DNA from: Rhizopus arrhizus
Lineage: Eukaryota > Mucoromycota > Mucoromycetes > Mucorales > Rhizopodaceae
Assembly: GCA_024220505.1 (NCBI GenBank)
Contig: JAKZZE010000008.1
Span: forward strand, 1,798,001-1,862,000
Direction of reading: 5' to 3'
DNA: 64,000 nt
The notes under the pieces were generated by a model. The model had not been told where the DNA came from. It was given only the letters and a program-made list of their open reading frames with translations, and did not search any database. Each line of letters opens with the position of its first letter. Within the stretch, counting starts at the first letter, position 1. The translations under genes were made by a program, and so were the position numbers. This document shows positions 24,685 through 36,439 of the stretch, in pieces.

Positions 24685-27600
24685 TTAAAGCATGACAAGT
24701 CTTATTAATCTTTGAGAAATAGGCGGATTCATAGATCGAATGATTTCTCTAATTTGTGCAGCTAATTCATTGGTCTTTACAAACCTTGTTCGGATATGAT
24801 ACAAAAAATCAAAGGATTGTTCTAATGCTTGCGTTGTCCAGCCGTCCTTCATGTCCATCAGTGAAGTTACTTGTTTCACAATGTGCATCAATTCAATCAA
24901 AAACTAGATCGGAATGTAAGTTTTAACAACATTAAAATTGCATCCACTTACTTCGGCCTCACTACTATCTAATTTTTCAATACGATGCAAAGCAGGACCA
25001 ATCAAAAAACAAACATAAAGTAATTGTACATCTGTCACTAACTTGCCCGAGTGACGCAAAGTTTGAAAGTATTCTAAAAATACACCAAAGATGTCTAAAC
25101 TTGAATAATGAACAATGCTGTGAAAGAGCGTTAAGAAACTATTGGGCGCATTGGTACTGTAATTGTGGAGATTAAATGTATAATCGTTAAATATATAAGG
25201 AAAAATCATGGCTTTCCCAACGCGCGCATTCATTGAATCTTTGAGGATAGGCGTGGTTGTTAAATCAGGCAAGGACTGATTCATGGTATATTTTCCATTC
25301 ACGCTCTTTGGTATACCACAGCGTATCTATAAAAAAATTGTAAGAAGCAAAAAACAAGCATTTATAACTTCTCCTGTTTACCAAACGACATGGTTCCGAT
25401 ACAGCAGATAGGTAAGGATTGGTCATAATTAAATGATTCAATTCTTTAAAGATAGGATGAATGAATTCTTGTTGAGGTAATAAAGGTATCAGTAAACCAA
25501 TCGCATGCATAGTCAAGGCAGAGACACCCACATGATGAGATTCTCGTAGGAGGGCCAAGTCTAAAAGGTATTTTACAATGGTGACCGGAGGTGTTGTAGT
25601 CAACATAATTTCGAGTGTTGCAACTATGATACCTTCTACAGCTGGACTACCGATTTCACGGAAATGACGTTCCGGCAAACTAGATTTACTTCTTGGTGCA
25701 CATGTTTGAGGATTCAAGCCTATATACAAGCCTTTAGTCATCATTGTCTTAATCATTTTATCATTCTTACTTTTAGCCAATTTATAAATAATTCTTTCAA
25801 AGTACCCAGCATCAAATGAACTTCCATTATCTTGTTCATTTTTTGCATAATTCACGGCTTCAGGTGCAATGATATATTGATCAAAATCTAAAACGAACAT
25901 CAGCCCTCCCTTCTCTTGTGTGTATATCCCTTGCTCTTACCTATCAATCTCAATATACGTTTACGAACAGAAGGATTGGCCAAGGTAGGTGAAGCATGAT
26001 AATACAAAAAGAAATTGGCTACAAATGACAAGGGGGATTGATGATATCTAAACAGTGATCCATATCTGTCCAACACATTGATTAATATCTCAGCTTGGCC
26101 ATACTCCAACAGTCTCATCAGTACATTTTCCAGGGTCACAATCAGATCGCTGACTACATTACCAAAATAGATGGGTAACTTGATTTGAAGTGGTGGCTGC
26201 AACTCTATGCTGGGTTCAAATCCTTGCATTGCAAAAGCCTCAAATTCGTCATATTCAGGAAACTTTTGGAGATAATGCATGAGTTTTTCTTGATAGTCAG
26301 CCTCTGTCCAGGGTCGACAGCTGATCCCGAGTGATTCCCAGTGATGTACACGTTGAGCAATCTCGCGTGATTCCAGCAAGAGGTATTGTAGAAGAAGCAT
26401 TGCCTTTTTGGTACGTTCAGGCGTACCACTACCCTTGGTCAAAGCAAATAAGACATGGTTGAAGTTGATCCATTGATGTTTCCAAATAAATCCATCCAAG
26501 AGAGTGAACAGCTGCTATAAAGTTGAGTACAAAAGTAAAGCCTATGTTTTTAAACTTACAAGGGCTTGACTATTGGCTGGATATTCAACGCTAAGAATAA
26601 AATCAACCAAATCAATTACATGCGTCGCCATTTTTGAAGGTGGTATCATCAAAAGCATCTTTCGCACCGAGGGCATATGGAAACAATCTACCGTATTCCG
26701 ACTGACTGCAATAACCCAAAGAATACAGAACAAACAAGATTGGTTCTCTTGTGTTGCTAAAAACGAAAGCGCTTCAGGCTCTGCAGACCCTCCTTGAAGT
26801 AAATAGGTCGTCAAGCTCTTATGGGTTGACATAGTCTGCTGTACTTTGGCTGCCGTCACACCAGCACGTGGCTCGGCATTGATATTTTCATAAAAACTGC
26901 GAACCACAGGAGGGAAATGAGCCAAGGCTGCAGAAGACCACTCGAGAGGGAAATCATAAAGACTGGAGAGAACACGATGGATTTGTTCTGTTTTGATGTC
27001 AGCTTGTCCTCTGGTCTTGATCAGTCGACTGATTGTGCCAACAGTCAAACGAGCCAACATTTCTGATTCACCAAACCAGATGGTCTTTTCTCGAAGTGGA
27101 TCATCCAGAGAACGAAGCAACTTTACGTCCATTTGCATGTTCTACTATAAAGTAAGTACATCACAGTTCTATGATACATGCTGTACTTACAATGACGTTG
27201 ACTGTAAATGACTCGAGAGATCGATAGCATTGCCTGTTGTCCAAAAACGAAATGGAATACCGAATATAATGCAATAGACCAGAAGACAAAGGAGAGTACT
27301 TTAAGAAGCGTATAAATCGATAATTCATGAGTTGTAATATGGTTTGTAACCAACGCATGGTTTGATCTGGTAGTTGAGTTGGTGAAGGTTCACTTTCTCC
27401 TGTACGTTTCATCTTGATCATCTTGTCACATCTTCTTAGTTTATCAAATATTTCCTTTACCATCAGCTCTGCCCTATAGAAATAGTTAACACGAGCACCT
27501 ACGACAAAATAATATAGAGTGTACATACGAGCAGGGCGCACTGTATAATAATTTATAAACAACATCCAAGACATTAGGAGGTACACAAGCAACAGGTGAA

Positions 27601-30256
27601 GCAGGAGATTGGTATCTTGGTCCAAGCTCGCTATCCAACATCATTTTATAGATCACCTGAAGTAGTCTGTGCTTTGCATTGACACATAACAAATCCAGTA
27701 ATTTGTAGTCCAGTGTCCCACCTTTAATATAGGTTGTTGAAGAATGTCCAAGTGTATCAATGTCTGCTTTTGTAGGTACGAGATAAACATAAAGTGTATA
27801 AGGGACCACATCTTGTCTCAATTGACTTTCCATAGCAATCTTGGTCATTTCTTGAAGATCAAGATTGCTAAACAAAGTGGAATTGGTTGGTACATTGCCT
27901 GCAAAGAAAATGGGTAAAATATACAATACAATACTACATGTCACATACTATGATAGTGGGTATTGAAATAAGCTTGAATCTGATAACATAAACTAGCATA
28001 CTGTAAAGAAGCAGCTGTTAAAGGATGTCGTTGCTTGATATTGGTTACATCCTTAATATGTGCCTTTTGATGATTGATCGCACATTGAAGTGATAGATCA
28101 CGTAAAGTGAATGCATCCTTGGATTCCGTTTGCTCTTCATTATACAACTTGACCAACTTGTCAAACAGTCTTTCGTCTTGTTCAAAGTCCTTTTGGATAA
28201 CATTGGTTGACACCTTTTCTATATCTTTAACATAGTTAGGCAACAAAAAGAGTAGACAAGTAGATGAACATCTTACAAAAAAGTTGCAGCAGTAACCAAA
28301 CAAGTCCATTATCTTTCATAATGTGATTTTTTGCGTTTGAAGAATAAGGTATTCCATCTGGCTTGTAAACTAAATCATAAAAATCTTGAAGGATATCTTC
28401 ATATGAAAAGAAGCTACTTTATCTTGAGTACTCTAGATATATTATATATCATAAAGACTTACTCTCCTGAAACAAAACTGTATAATTGGTCTGCTGTCTC
28501 TGTCATGAGCTCCCAAAGATGAATATTGTCAGGTATCATCATCTTTATATCCTCTCCTCTTATAGTTGTCAATGAAGGATTAAAGGGCTCGAATGCTATT
28601 AAACTGTTGATTTCTCTTATTATCTTCTTGATAACATTGCTTACCTTTTTCATCTTTATCTTCCCGTTTACCCTTTCTACTATGTTGTTGAATACAACGA
28701 ATGACATCTCTTATTTTAGATACCATTGCCTTTCTGATCTGGGTTGTATCCAAACCAGTCTGTGTCAAAGACATGGCCAACTGTCTAAATTCATCCATTG
28801 AGGCACGTTGATACAACATGTCTCGAAAATGAGTTTCGGTGTTTGTTGAATTCCCCTCCTTTACAAATTCAATCTATTTCAAGTTATTAGTTAGCAACAC
28901 TTTTTGTTACAATGGCTACTATGGTTACCAAATCGCCTTCAAACATGTGATAGCTTGTCCTTGTTGTCAAATCATTGTATTCGTGACGTCGGCTCATTTG
29001 CGAAATCAGTGGCCAAGAAGCATCCGGTGGCATCATCAAGAAGGCCAAGTGACGGCGTCTTTTACCAAGTTCGTTAATAAATTTTTCCATTGTCCAATGA
29101 ATGCTTTGTGGAAATGCGCCTCCTAAGAAATGACCATACACGTCTGGCAACTACAGTCTGCATTAACTATATTGTCATGTACAATCTAGGATGATTACTT
29201 ACTGCTAGGATAATATCATAATGAGATACAACACCAGCCCCATCACCAGATGAACCCAATAATAAAAGATTGATTAGTTCTTTGCCTTTATTGATACAAT
29301 CCACTTGAATTGTAGTCAAATTGGGTGGTAAAGTATTGATTTCTTTTAAGACATGTTTAATGATGTTGATTGCCATTAAGGTTGGTATACGTTCTAATAG
29401 TTTATGGTCTTGTAATATAGAAATTGTCATATATGTGAGTGTCATTAACCATATATTACTATTGGTGATAGATGGTTGATTTGTAGTTGATGTGGATGCT
29501 GCTGATGTTGTAGTAGTAGTTGATGATTGTACTGTAGTAAGAAAATGGCCATACAATTCAGGGAACTTTTTTTTTTTGGAATAAATAAAAAAGTACTGCT
29601 ATCATTATTTTTCTATATGACTTACAGAGTATATCACATCATAATATGAAATAGTACCATAGCCAATGCCTTGTACAAGTCCATCCTCTTTACGTATAAA
29701 AAATAAATCCAGCAACTCCTTTCCAACCGAAAAGCACTTTTGTTCAATAGGACTCATATCCTTTTCAGGTAATCGTATCATTTCCAGTAGTACTTCTTTA
29801 ATTACACTCAAAATAACAGGTGTTGTAATATGATTTTGTGGTGTACTTTTCAAACAAGAAAGCATGAATTGTATTGTAATGATCCAAATCGAATAAGATT
29901 GTGTATTGGGTTTTAAGGATAATGTCAGCGACAAATCTTCAATAACTGAGCCCAAGGGAAAGCCACCAGCATTAGCTGTAATGGGTATTTCTTTTAATAT
30001 ATGATGCAGGAATGTAATCAAACGGTATGTCTTTTCTAGTGTCAGTGGTGGTTCTCTATATTTAATCATAATCACTTTTAATTGCTCTGCCTACACAAAC
30101 ATGTTACTATTATTGTATATGATAATAGCATATGCTTACAACGTTATTTCCCATTTGGCATGTTTTAATAAAGTCACTAGTTAATGCATCATAATCAATC
30201 AAGTTGGACGATAAAGGTAACTGAATCAACTCATGATCGTATTTATTATCAGTCAT
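24685..30256 (-). CDS. MED23: Mediator complex subunit 23
   Basis: Large subunit of the Mediator tail that relays activator signals to RNA polymerase II; absent from budding yeast. I traced 15 exons (from 30256-30140 and 30090-29626 through 24903-24685) with introns of about 38-60 bp; frames agree at every junction and give about 1620 residues. The end of exon 4 is uncertain (28920 or 28929). The strongest matches to animal MED23 are LPIYFGNVVSDL with a FRYHQSPLSFVANFFLYYH-type segment, the TDVQLLYVCFLIGPALHRI block, and the C-terminal SFDFLYHIRTRFV...IREIIRSMNPPISQRLIRL. Exons 2 and 3 encode two related blocks (see findings). An in-frame ATG at 30367 would add 37 residues. The whole protein is predicted alpha-helical repeats. 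Confidence 0.87.
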
Positions 30257-30906
30257 TTTTGGATGAAGCAGGTTGAGTCGTCTTTTTTTAGTAGGATTTC
30301 TATCATAATGTGTTGAATTATATAAGAATAACAGTAAACTATTGTTTTTACCCATAAAATGGTCCATCTATGATAATACTTTGTCTGTCCTATAAAGATG
30401 GATTATTATTTGATATGTACCGCATACAATTTAGCTTTACTGTTGTATTTATATCTTGTAAATCAGCAAATAAGCGAGAAATAACTGTTCTTAGTGATTC
30501 CATTTATATAGAATATATTTTTCATATAAAATTTAAGAAAAAAATAAACAAAAAAAAAAAGGGAAGTGAAAATCATTTTCAAGGTATTTCACAAAAAAAA
30601 AGAAAAGCGCGTTTGCGGAGCTTTATTACTGTCTTTGAAAAATCTTTAAATAAGCATACAAACTCTATTTTAGTAACCTATTCAGGTTCTTTAGTAGGAT
30701 TAAATTATCCGTGCTTTAAAGGCAATCCTCCTTTTAATTCCATTTCAACTTGTAAGAAATTTAAGTAAATATACATAATGTCTCAAAGATAACATCCATA
30801 CATTTAGAGATATTCTAATCTTTCAAATGATTTGGACACAAAGGTGTTTATTAAATCAATGCATAGAATACAAAGAGAGAGCTCCATCTTCCAACTTCGT
30901 ATTAAA
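30257..30906. other. Intergenic, MED23 promoter and TLS1 3' flank
   Basis: AT-rich. A plus-strand open frame (30370-30768) has a lysine/isoleucine-rich translation typical of random AT-rich DNA and no recognisable motif, so I do not call it. Confidence 0.5.
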
Positions 30907-31921
30907 TCATTTTCTCATTCTTTTTTTAAATCTGGCAGCAACTTGTTCATCAGTAGCTACTAATCTTTGATTCAATCTAGGCTTAAACTCGTGATGAATT
31001 TGCTTTTCAAAGTTGGCTGGTACAAAAGCTAAAATAATCTATAAATGAGCAAAATGTTTTCTTTCCCGTCACATCTAGATTAAACTTACGTTCTTCGTCT
31101 TTCTTTTCCTGTTCTTGCTTTTGTGTTTCATCAAACAATTTGCGCTTTGCTTTTTCTGTCTCTTCAATATTTTGCAGACGGGTACTATAAATAGGCTTAA
31201 GCGTCAGTATCCTTCTAAATAACAAAAAGATATATTTATTTACTCGATGCCAAGGTCAACTTCAGGAATAGCGGTTAGCATTTGAGAAGAAAGTTGAACA
31301 TTTCCTTCATTTTCAGATTCCTTTTTCTCTCCTTTAAGTTGATCAGGAATACGATACAATTCTTCATAAATATCTACAAATCCCTTGTCTTTATATTCTT
31401 CTTCTATTTCTTCTTGAGGTTTATATCCTTTCCTTTTTCTCATTTCACTTTCAATGTATTCCATCCTTTTGAAAAGTTAGATGTCTCATCCTATTCATGA
31501 TCTCTTTAAACTTACATGTGCTTATCAACATCAAGTTTATTGGTTTGTGTTGTGAATGAATCAAGCTTTAATTTTTTGGTTTTGTTGACTTCTTCTTCTT
31601 CTAGCTTAGCTTTATAAGCATCATGATTCACTAATCCTCCCGTAGGTGTGTTCCATCCTTCTGGCTTTTTCTTTTTTATCTTTTTTTCGGCGCCTTTCAA
31701 TAGCTTTTCTGCATCTATACCGCCTTGTTTGCGACGTAATTTACGAATTTCATGGAATTCTTCTATAGTCACACTGATTTGATGGGGATCAGTTCATCCA
31801 TAAAGAAATAGTAATGTATGACGTACCTAATATCGTCTTTTGTTTCAGTTGATTCTATAGGCTCTTCCTCACTATCTAACTTTTTCTTTCTATAGTTCTT
31901 TTGTTTCTTAATAATAGCCAT
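30907..31921 (-). CDS. TLS1: C9orf78/Tls1-family splicing-associated protein
   Basis: Family of human C9orf78 (HCA59) and fission yeast Tls1, spliceosome-associated proteins that contact Brr2 and affect splicing and telomeric silencing. The start ATG at 31921 opens MAIIKKQKNYRKKKLDSEEE. Later exons carry IEEFHEIRKLRRKQGGIDAEKL, TPTGGLV, then the family core MMEYIESEMRKRKG and SSQMLTAIPEVDLGIE, and finally FVPANFEKQIHHEF with a basic end. Five exons are read. Two introns are ordinary (about 50 bp), but the one after DLGIE (31215-31243) is only 29 nt, or 32 nt with the next AG, and splicing is required to avoid a TAA stop. The last junction (into PFVPANF) uses an AG preceded by attatttt. Confidence 0.85.
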
Positions 31922-34900
31922 GTTTAACGCTTTAAATTCTTACTCTTCCTTTTTCTTTTGTTCTGGAAGAAAGAAAGGGAAAAGAATAACGTTCTAGAAA
32001 TTTTTTTCTATTGGGATCGAGCTGAATTTTAAACTCTCACGAAGCAACGTCAGGAAATCTCTCGTTGTAGATCTGCGTCCGCTACCTTTTTAATTTTATC
32101 CTTCATTTAATATTTTTACTCTTATATGCTTCATTAAATAAAAGTTAAATCTAGACATATTTTGTGGTTTTGTTAGTAATAGATGAGCTTATCTCACATG
32201 CAATTTCGTTGTAATTTATGCACATTTTGTCCAGCTAAGCCACTGGACATTTTATGTTAGCTTACCTTTATTCTAAGATTGAATAAATATATCCATATAT
32301 GAAAATCCCTTACTACCTCCTCCAGACATCTAGTTCAGTATTAGAAATAGTATCTATGAAGAGATAATATATATGGTGTATACAGGATGTGCAAGTATAG
32401 GCTAAATAATTTGAAATTGTTGTTTCACTAAAACTCGTTATATTAAAGCAATATTTTACTTCAAATATGAAGTTTTTTAAGACTTCAGTAACACTATACA
32501 GATTCATTTATCAAATTTTCATGCGCTCAGAAAAATCAGTTGCATTTTTGGAATAAAGAAACTCATGGAAATAAAAAACAAATTACATTCTAACAAATTC
32601 TATTTCGCCCTATTATGGCGTTCTCTTTGCGTCCGAATGGAAGAATAAAGAACTTGCTGAGGGCCATCGTCATCATCCATCGTTTGGCATGAAACTGTAC
32701 AGCTCAAAGGAGAGAAGTAGCCAAAGCATACTTTAAGGATCCACGTCTAGAACCGATAGATATAAGCAAAAACTCTCTTGGGCCATACCAAACTTTTTAT
32801 AAGTGGAGTTCGTTTCTATTGTTACGCTTTTCAGTTCTAGAAGCCAGCATGAATAGGTTGAATAAATGTTCCAATGCAATGGTATAAGTTACAAATAAAA
32901 ACTTTCTAAAAACTGATGGTGCATCTGTTAACTCAGAGATGCAGAAAATAAGCACAGGCGTATTCTTAAGTAACTAGGTTTTGTTTCTATCATAAATAAT
33001 TTTTCATTTGTCTTTATTCAAAACAAAATGAGCCTCATCATTGCTAACAAAGCGATTTAGAGTTGACAATTTTTCTACATGTCTAGAGGATACAAGGTTC
33101 TAGTCAGCAATAAAAGGAGACAAGTTTAACTCCAGTCATCAAAGCGAGCATTATCACCAGCGAACTGGATCAGAGTTGGTGTTTTCCCCACATTTATTCT
33201 GTAGGACGTGCGTTTGCTTAACGATCGCAATGATAAAAAAAAAAGCTTCCTCTTACTGAGTTGACTGATATCAAGACTCACTGTAAGTGATAAAAGGGAA
33301 TCCAAAGGATGTTAGAAAAAGGTAACATTCCTATTTTCCCAAACAAAGTAAAATAAAAAATAATAAACTCCATTCAGATGTCATGCTACAGTGTCGTGTT
33401 TAACCAATGCCGCTTTAACGAGAATTGTAGCCAATCAGTTCCATACCAAGTTAGTCGTTGTGTCGTCGAAAATAAAACAAAATAAAAAGGGAGAGAACTT
33501 CATTCAGTGCTTGATCAGATAAGAAAATCCTAAGCACAATTAGGATTGTCTTGAGCCTAAACTACAAATATCCAGGTACAAGATAAAAGAGAAAGAGAGA
33601 AAGAGAGAGAAGCAATGGAATGAATCTAGCCTACATCTTAATGATGGTCTTATGTACTCACTGAATTCTTTACAAGTGTTTCATCCTTAGCGACAACTGA
33701 TTATTTTGCATACTCTCTTTATCTCATACATATCTTTTCATGGGAATAAATCTTAATGAGTCTATCCTTTTCTTTAATAAATAAACAATGAACACTAACA
33801 ACAAGCAAGAGCAATCCAATGTATGTGGATGAGATAAAAAACCTGATTACTTGAGAATAATCCTTTCTACTATTTTATTCCGAAGATAATTATCATGTAT
33901 AAATCAAGCCTTTTTAAAGCTTAATAGTATACGCATATGAAAATGTCAACTAGTTCACACGTACACCTTACTAAAAATAGGCTGATAAATGAGGACCAAG
34001 TGTTTATATTATATTGTTTAGAAATAGGCATAGCAACATGTAGCGTTTAGCCATTTGCAAGTTGTATAAGATATTTTGCATACTGCATAGTACATGTATT
34101 AACATCTATACTACAGGGAGTTCATAAGCACTAGATACATATTAGTAAAATAAACTTATGTCTTGGTCCTATTGAATTGTTATTTATTTACCCCTATTTG
34201 TGAAAAACAGCTAACTTGACTTTTTTATTTATTTATTCTATTTGTGAAAAACAGCTAACTCGACTTTTTTACAATTAACTCAAGCGAAAATAACACATGT
34301 TATACGTTTTATTCCACAAATATTTATAAATTAGTATCTATTAAATCTCAGTCTGGAAGAAAGCTTTTATAAACAAGTTTCACATCATTTCATAGCGTCA
34401 ATGTATACAAAATCCACTATTTTTTAGGTTAATGTTTCCTTGCAAGGTGCTTCAAGCAGTGTATGTCAAAGTGTTCCTAATCACAAATACATCATACTTA
34501 CACCTTTGGTTACACAAAAAGCATTTTCGGTTAAATAAAACATCTACTTTTATAAACATGCACAAGTATTGCGCTGTGGCTATTTCTCAAGGTGAATTTC
34601 CTTGCGTTATTATGATATTCAATGTTTATCGATATTTTTCACTTGGTATTCAATCCCACACAAGTGATTACTTTATTCATATTTTATTTGAAGGCATACT
34701 CAAGTACAATTTTATTTTCCGCTTGTGACATTGCAACAAATTGATTCAATGTCACCATTTTCTTGTGTCCAACCTGTATTTAGCAGTAAGCCTCTTGTGC
34801 CATTAACCTTTCACCAATTTATATCGTCAACCGATGCATAAATAAGCTTTTAGGTGACTATGGTTACGTATGCTTGTCTTCATGCTACCTTTTGCTCCTC

Positions 34901-35037
34901 CTCCTGCTGATGTTATGCATGAAAGCTGCATTGTTTGTTGTTCATTGTGACACGTTCATTGGCGTATTCATTTCCCCGCCATTTTTTATTTTATTTTGCT
35001 TCTTTTTCGTAAATACATTTTTTATAAAACGAGTAGA
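31922..35037. other. 3.1-kb intergenic region
   Basis: No gene supported. AT-rich, with a 34-bp sequence duplicated in tandem at 34194-34271 and a GA-repeat patch near 33590-33610. A plus-strand frame at 34432-34728 (98 codons) has no family signature and lies in ordinary-looking AT-rich DNA, so it is not called. Confidence 0.5.
34194..34271. repeat. Tandem direct repeat, 34-bp units
   Basis: Two copies (34194-34227 and 34238-34271) of a 34-bp unit beginning ctatttgtgaaaaacagc, with one T/C difference and a 44-bp period. Probably a local slippage or repair duplication. Confidence 0.85.
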
Positions 35038-36439
35038 ATGACAATTGCAAAACTGAATGAAGATTGCTTAGAGTTAATATTTAAATCATGCGATGGGTGC
35101 CCATGGACGTTGAGTACGTTGTCCAACGTATGTCGCCAGTGGTACTTTATATCTCATCGTCCTTCTGTTGTAAGTGATGCAAAATGATTTGTAGACGAAA
35201 CTTTAAGACCCTTTTTCCTTTGAAACTTAGTGGCGAAAATTAGTGATAGACAAACCAACACTTTATAAATATTACAGTCGTCTGTTGAGCTCCAAACTAC
35301 CTCTTTTGAGCGCCGTCACCCATTTGACTATCTCCAAACCGAGTGAACACAGGCATGCTCATTTTACACCACTGCCCCTTGAGAACTTGCCGTCTGTGAC
35401 CCACCTGGAGACAAGAAACCTATGTCTGGCAGAAATCGAATACCTCTCTCGTCAACTGGATAAAAAGCGACTGCTGTCGATTGTGTGTGAAAATATCGAA
35501 ACATGGTGTGACTCCAAACGCTTCTGCTTTGATCTCGTTTACGCCCACCCGCATCTACAGACAGCCTACATGAACTTTGCAGAAGATGGTAACTCTGGTT
35601 TTGCGTCCATGATTGACCTTTCACTTCCTACGATTCACAAGCCCGACAGTATGCGTCAGTTTGTGCTGACAAGCATACGGGATGGTCAAAGTAGCGAGCA
35701 GAAAAATATAATCAGTAAGATGGAACAAGCGGAGATGGATATGGAAGAGTTCTATCAAGAACATTTAGAATGGGTCGAAAAGTTACGAGGAAATTTGGAG
35801 CGAGTCTGGTACGAATTAGAAAAGACGGTGGTTGATAAATACAGTCCTTTGGCTAAACTGAGACACTTGTCCCATTTGGAATTCGGATTTTGTCACTCTT
35901 GGACATCCAAGGTCTGGACAGAGTGTTTTTACCCACTCATCTCTCCCGACCTGCGCTATTTGAGCCTGCATGGCTGGGATCAACTGGGAAAACTGGGAAA
36001 GATTGGGTGTCAGTGCTTGACGATCGAGCCCATTCGAATGAAGGCAGAGGATGCTATTGCAAGTTGTTTTGAGGTCATGCCTAATTTGCGCTGCTTGCAG
36101 CTTGTAGATTTCAGCATTGGCTTTGGATTACTCAAGGCTTCCAGGACGATGCATCAGATCATGAACCTCGACATTGTGTTTACGGAACTGTTTGTTAAAT
36201 ACTTTACTGAGCCTGCTGATGTATGGCTGCTGACAGGTCCTCTGGAAGAGTTCATTTTAAATATATTTCATGAACCAAGGACTGTGAGAGGATATGTGTC
36301 TATTCGCTTACATCCAAAGTTAATTAGAGAAATAGAAATGAACGAGTTCTTTAGAGATGAACCCTTCTTGGCAAATGCAGAGAAAGCTCTTCAGCGAGTT
36401 AATGTATCCATTGACTTTATTTCACTGCCTGAACATTAA
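35038..36439 (+). CDS. F-box protein with LRR-like C-terminal region
   Basis: Probable substrate receptor of an SCF ubiquitin ligase. Exon 1 (35038-35169) encodes an F-box: the start MTIAKLNEDCLELIFKSC, then TLSTLSNVCRQWYFISHRP. After a 61-bp intron (35170-35230) exon 2 continues with WRKLVIDKP, completing the F-box. It then runs open for 403 codons to 36439, for 446 residues in all. The rest shows repeated L-x-x-L patterns such as LPSVTHLETRNLCLAEI, LAKLRHLSHLEFGF, DLRYLSLHGW and MPNLRCLQLVDFSIGF. These look like degenerate leucine-rich repeats that would bind the substrate. Paralogues of this kind are numerous in Mucorales, and the target cannot be inferred. Confidence 0.8.

Noticed and set aside
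30370..30768. 132-codon plus-strand open frame upstream of MED23
   Set aside because: Composition is Lys/Ile/Phe-rich as in random AT-rich DNA, no motif, no splice support; it covers the MED23 promoter.
34432..34728. 98-codon plus-strand frame
   Set aside because: Opens in AT-rich spacer, no recognisable motif, no supporting promoter or splice signals.
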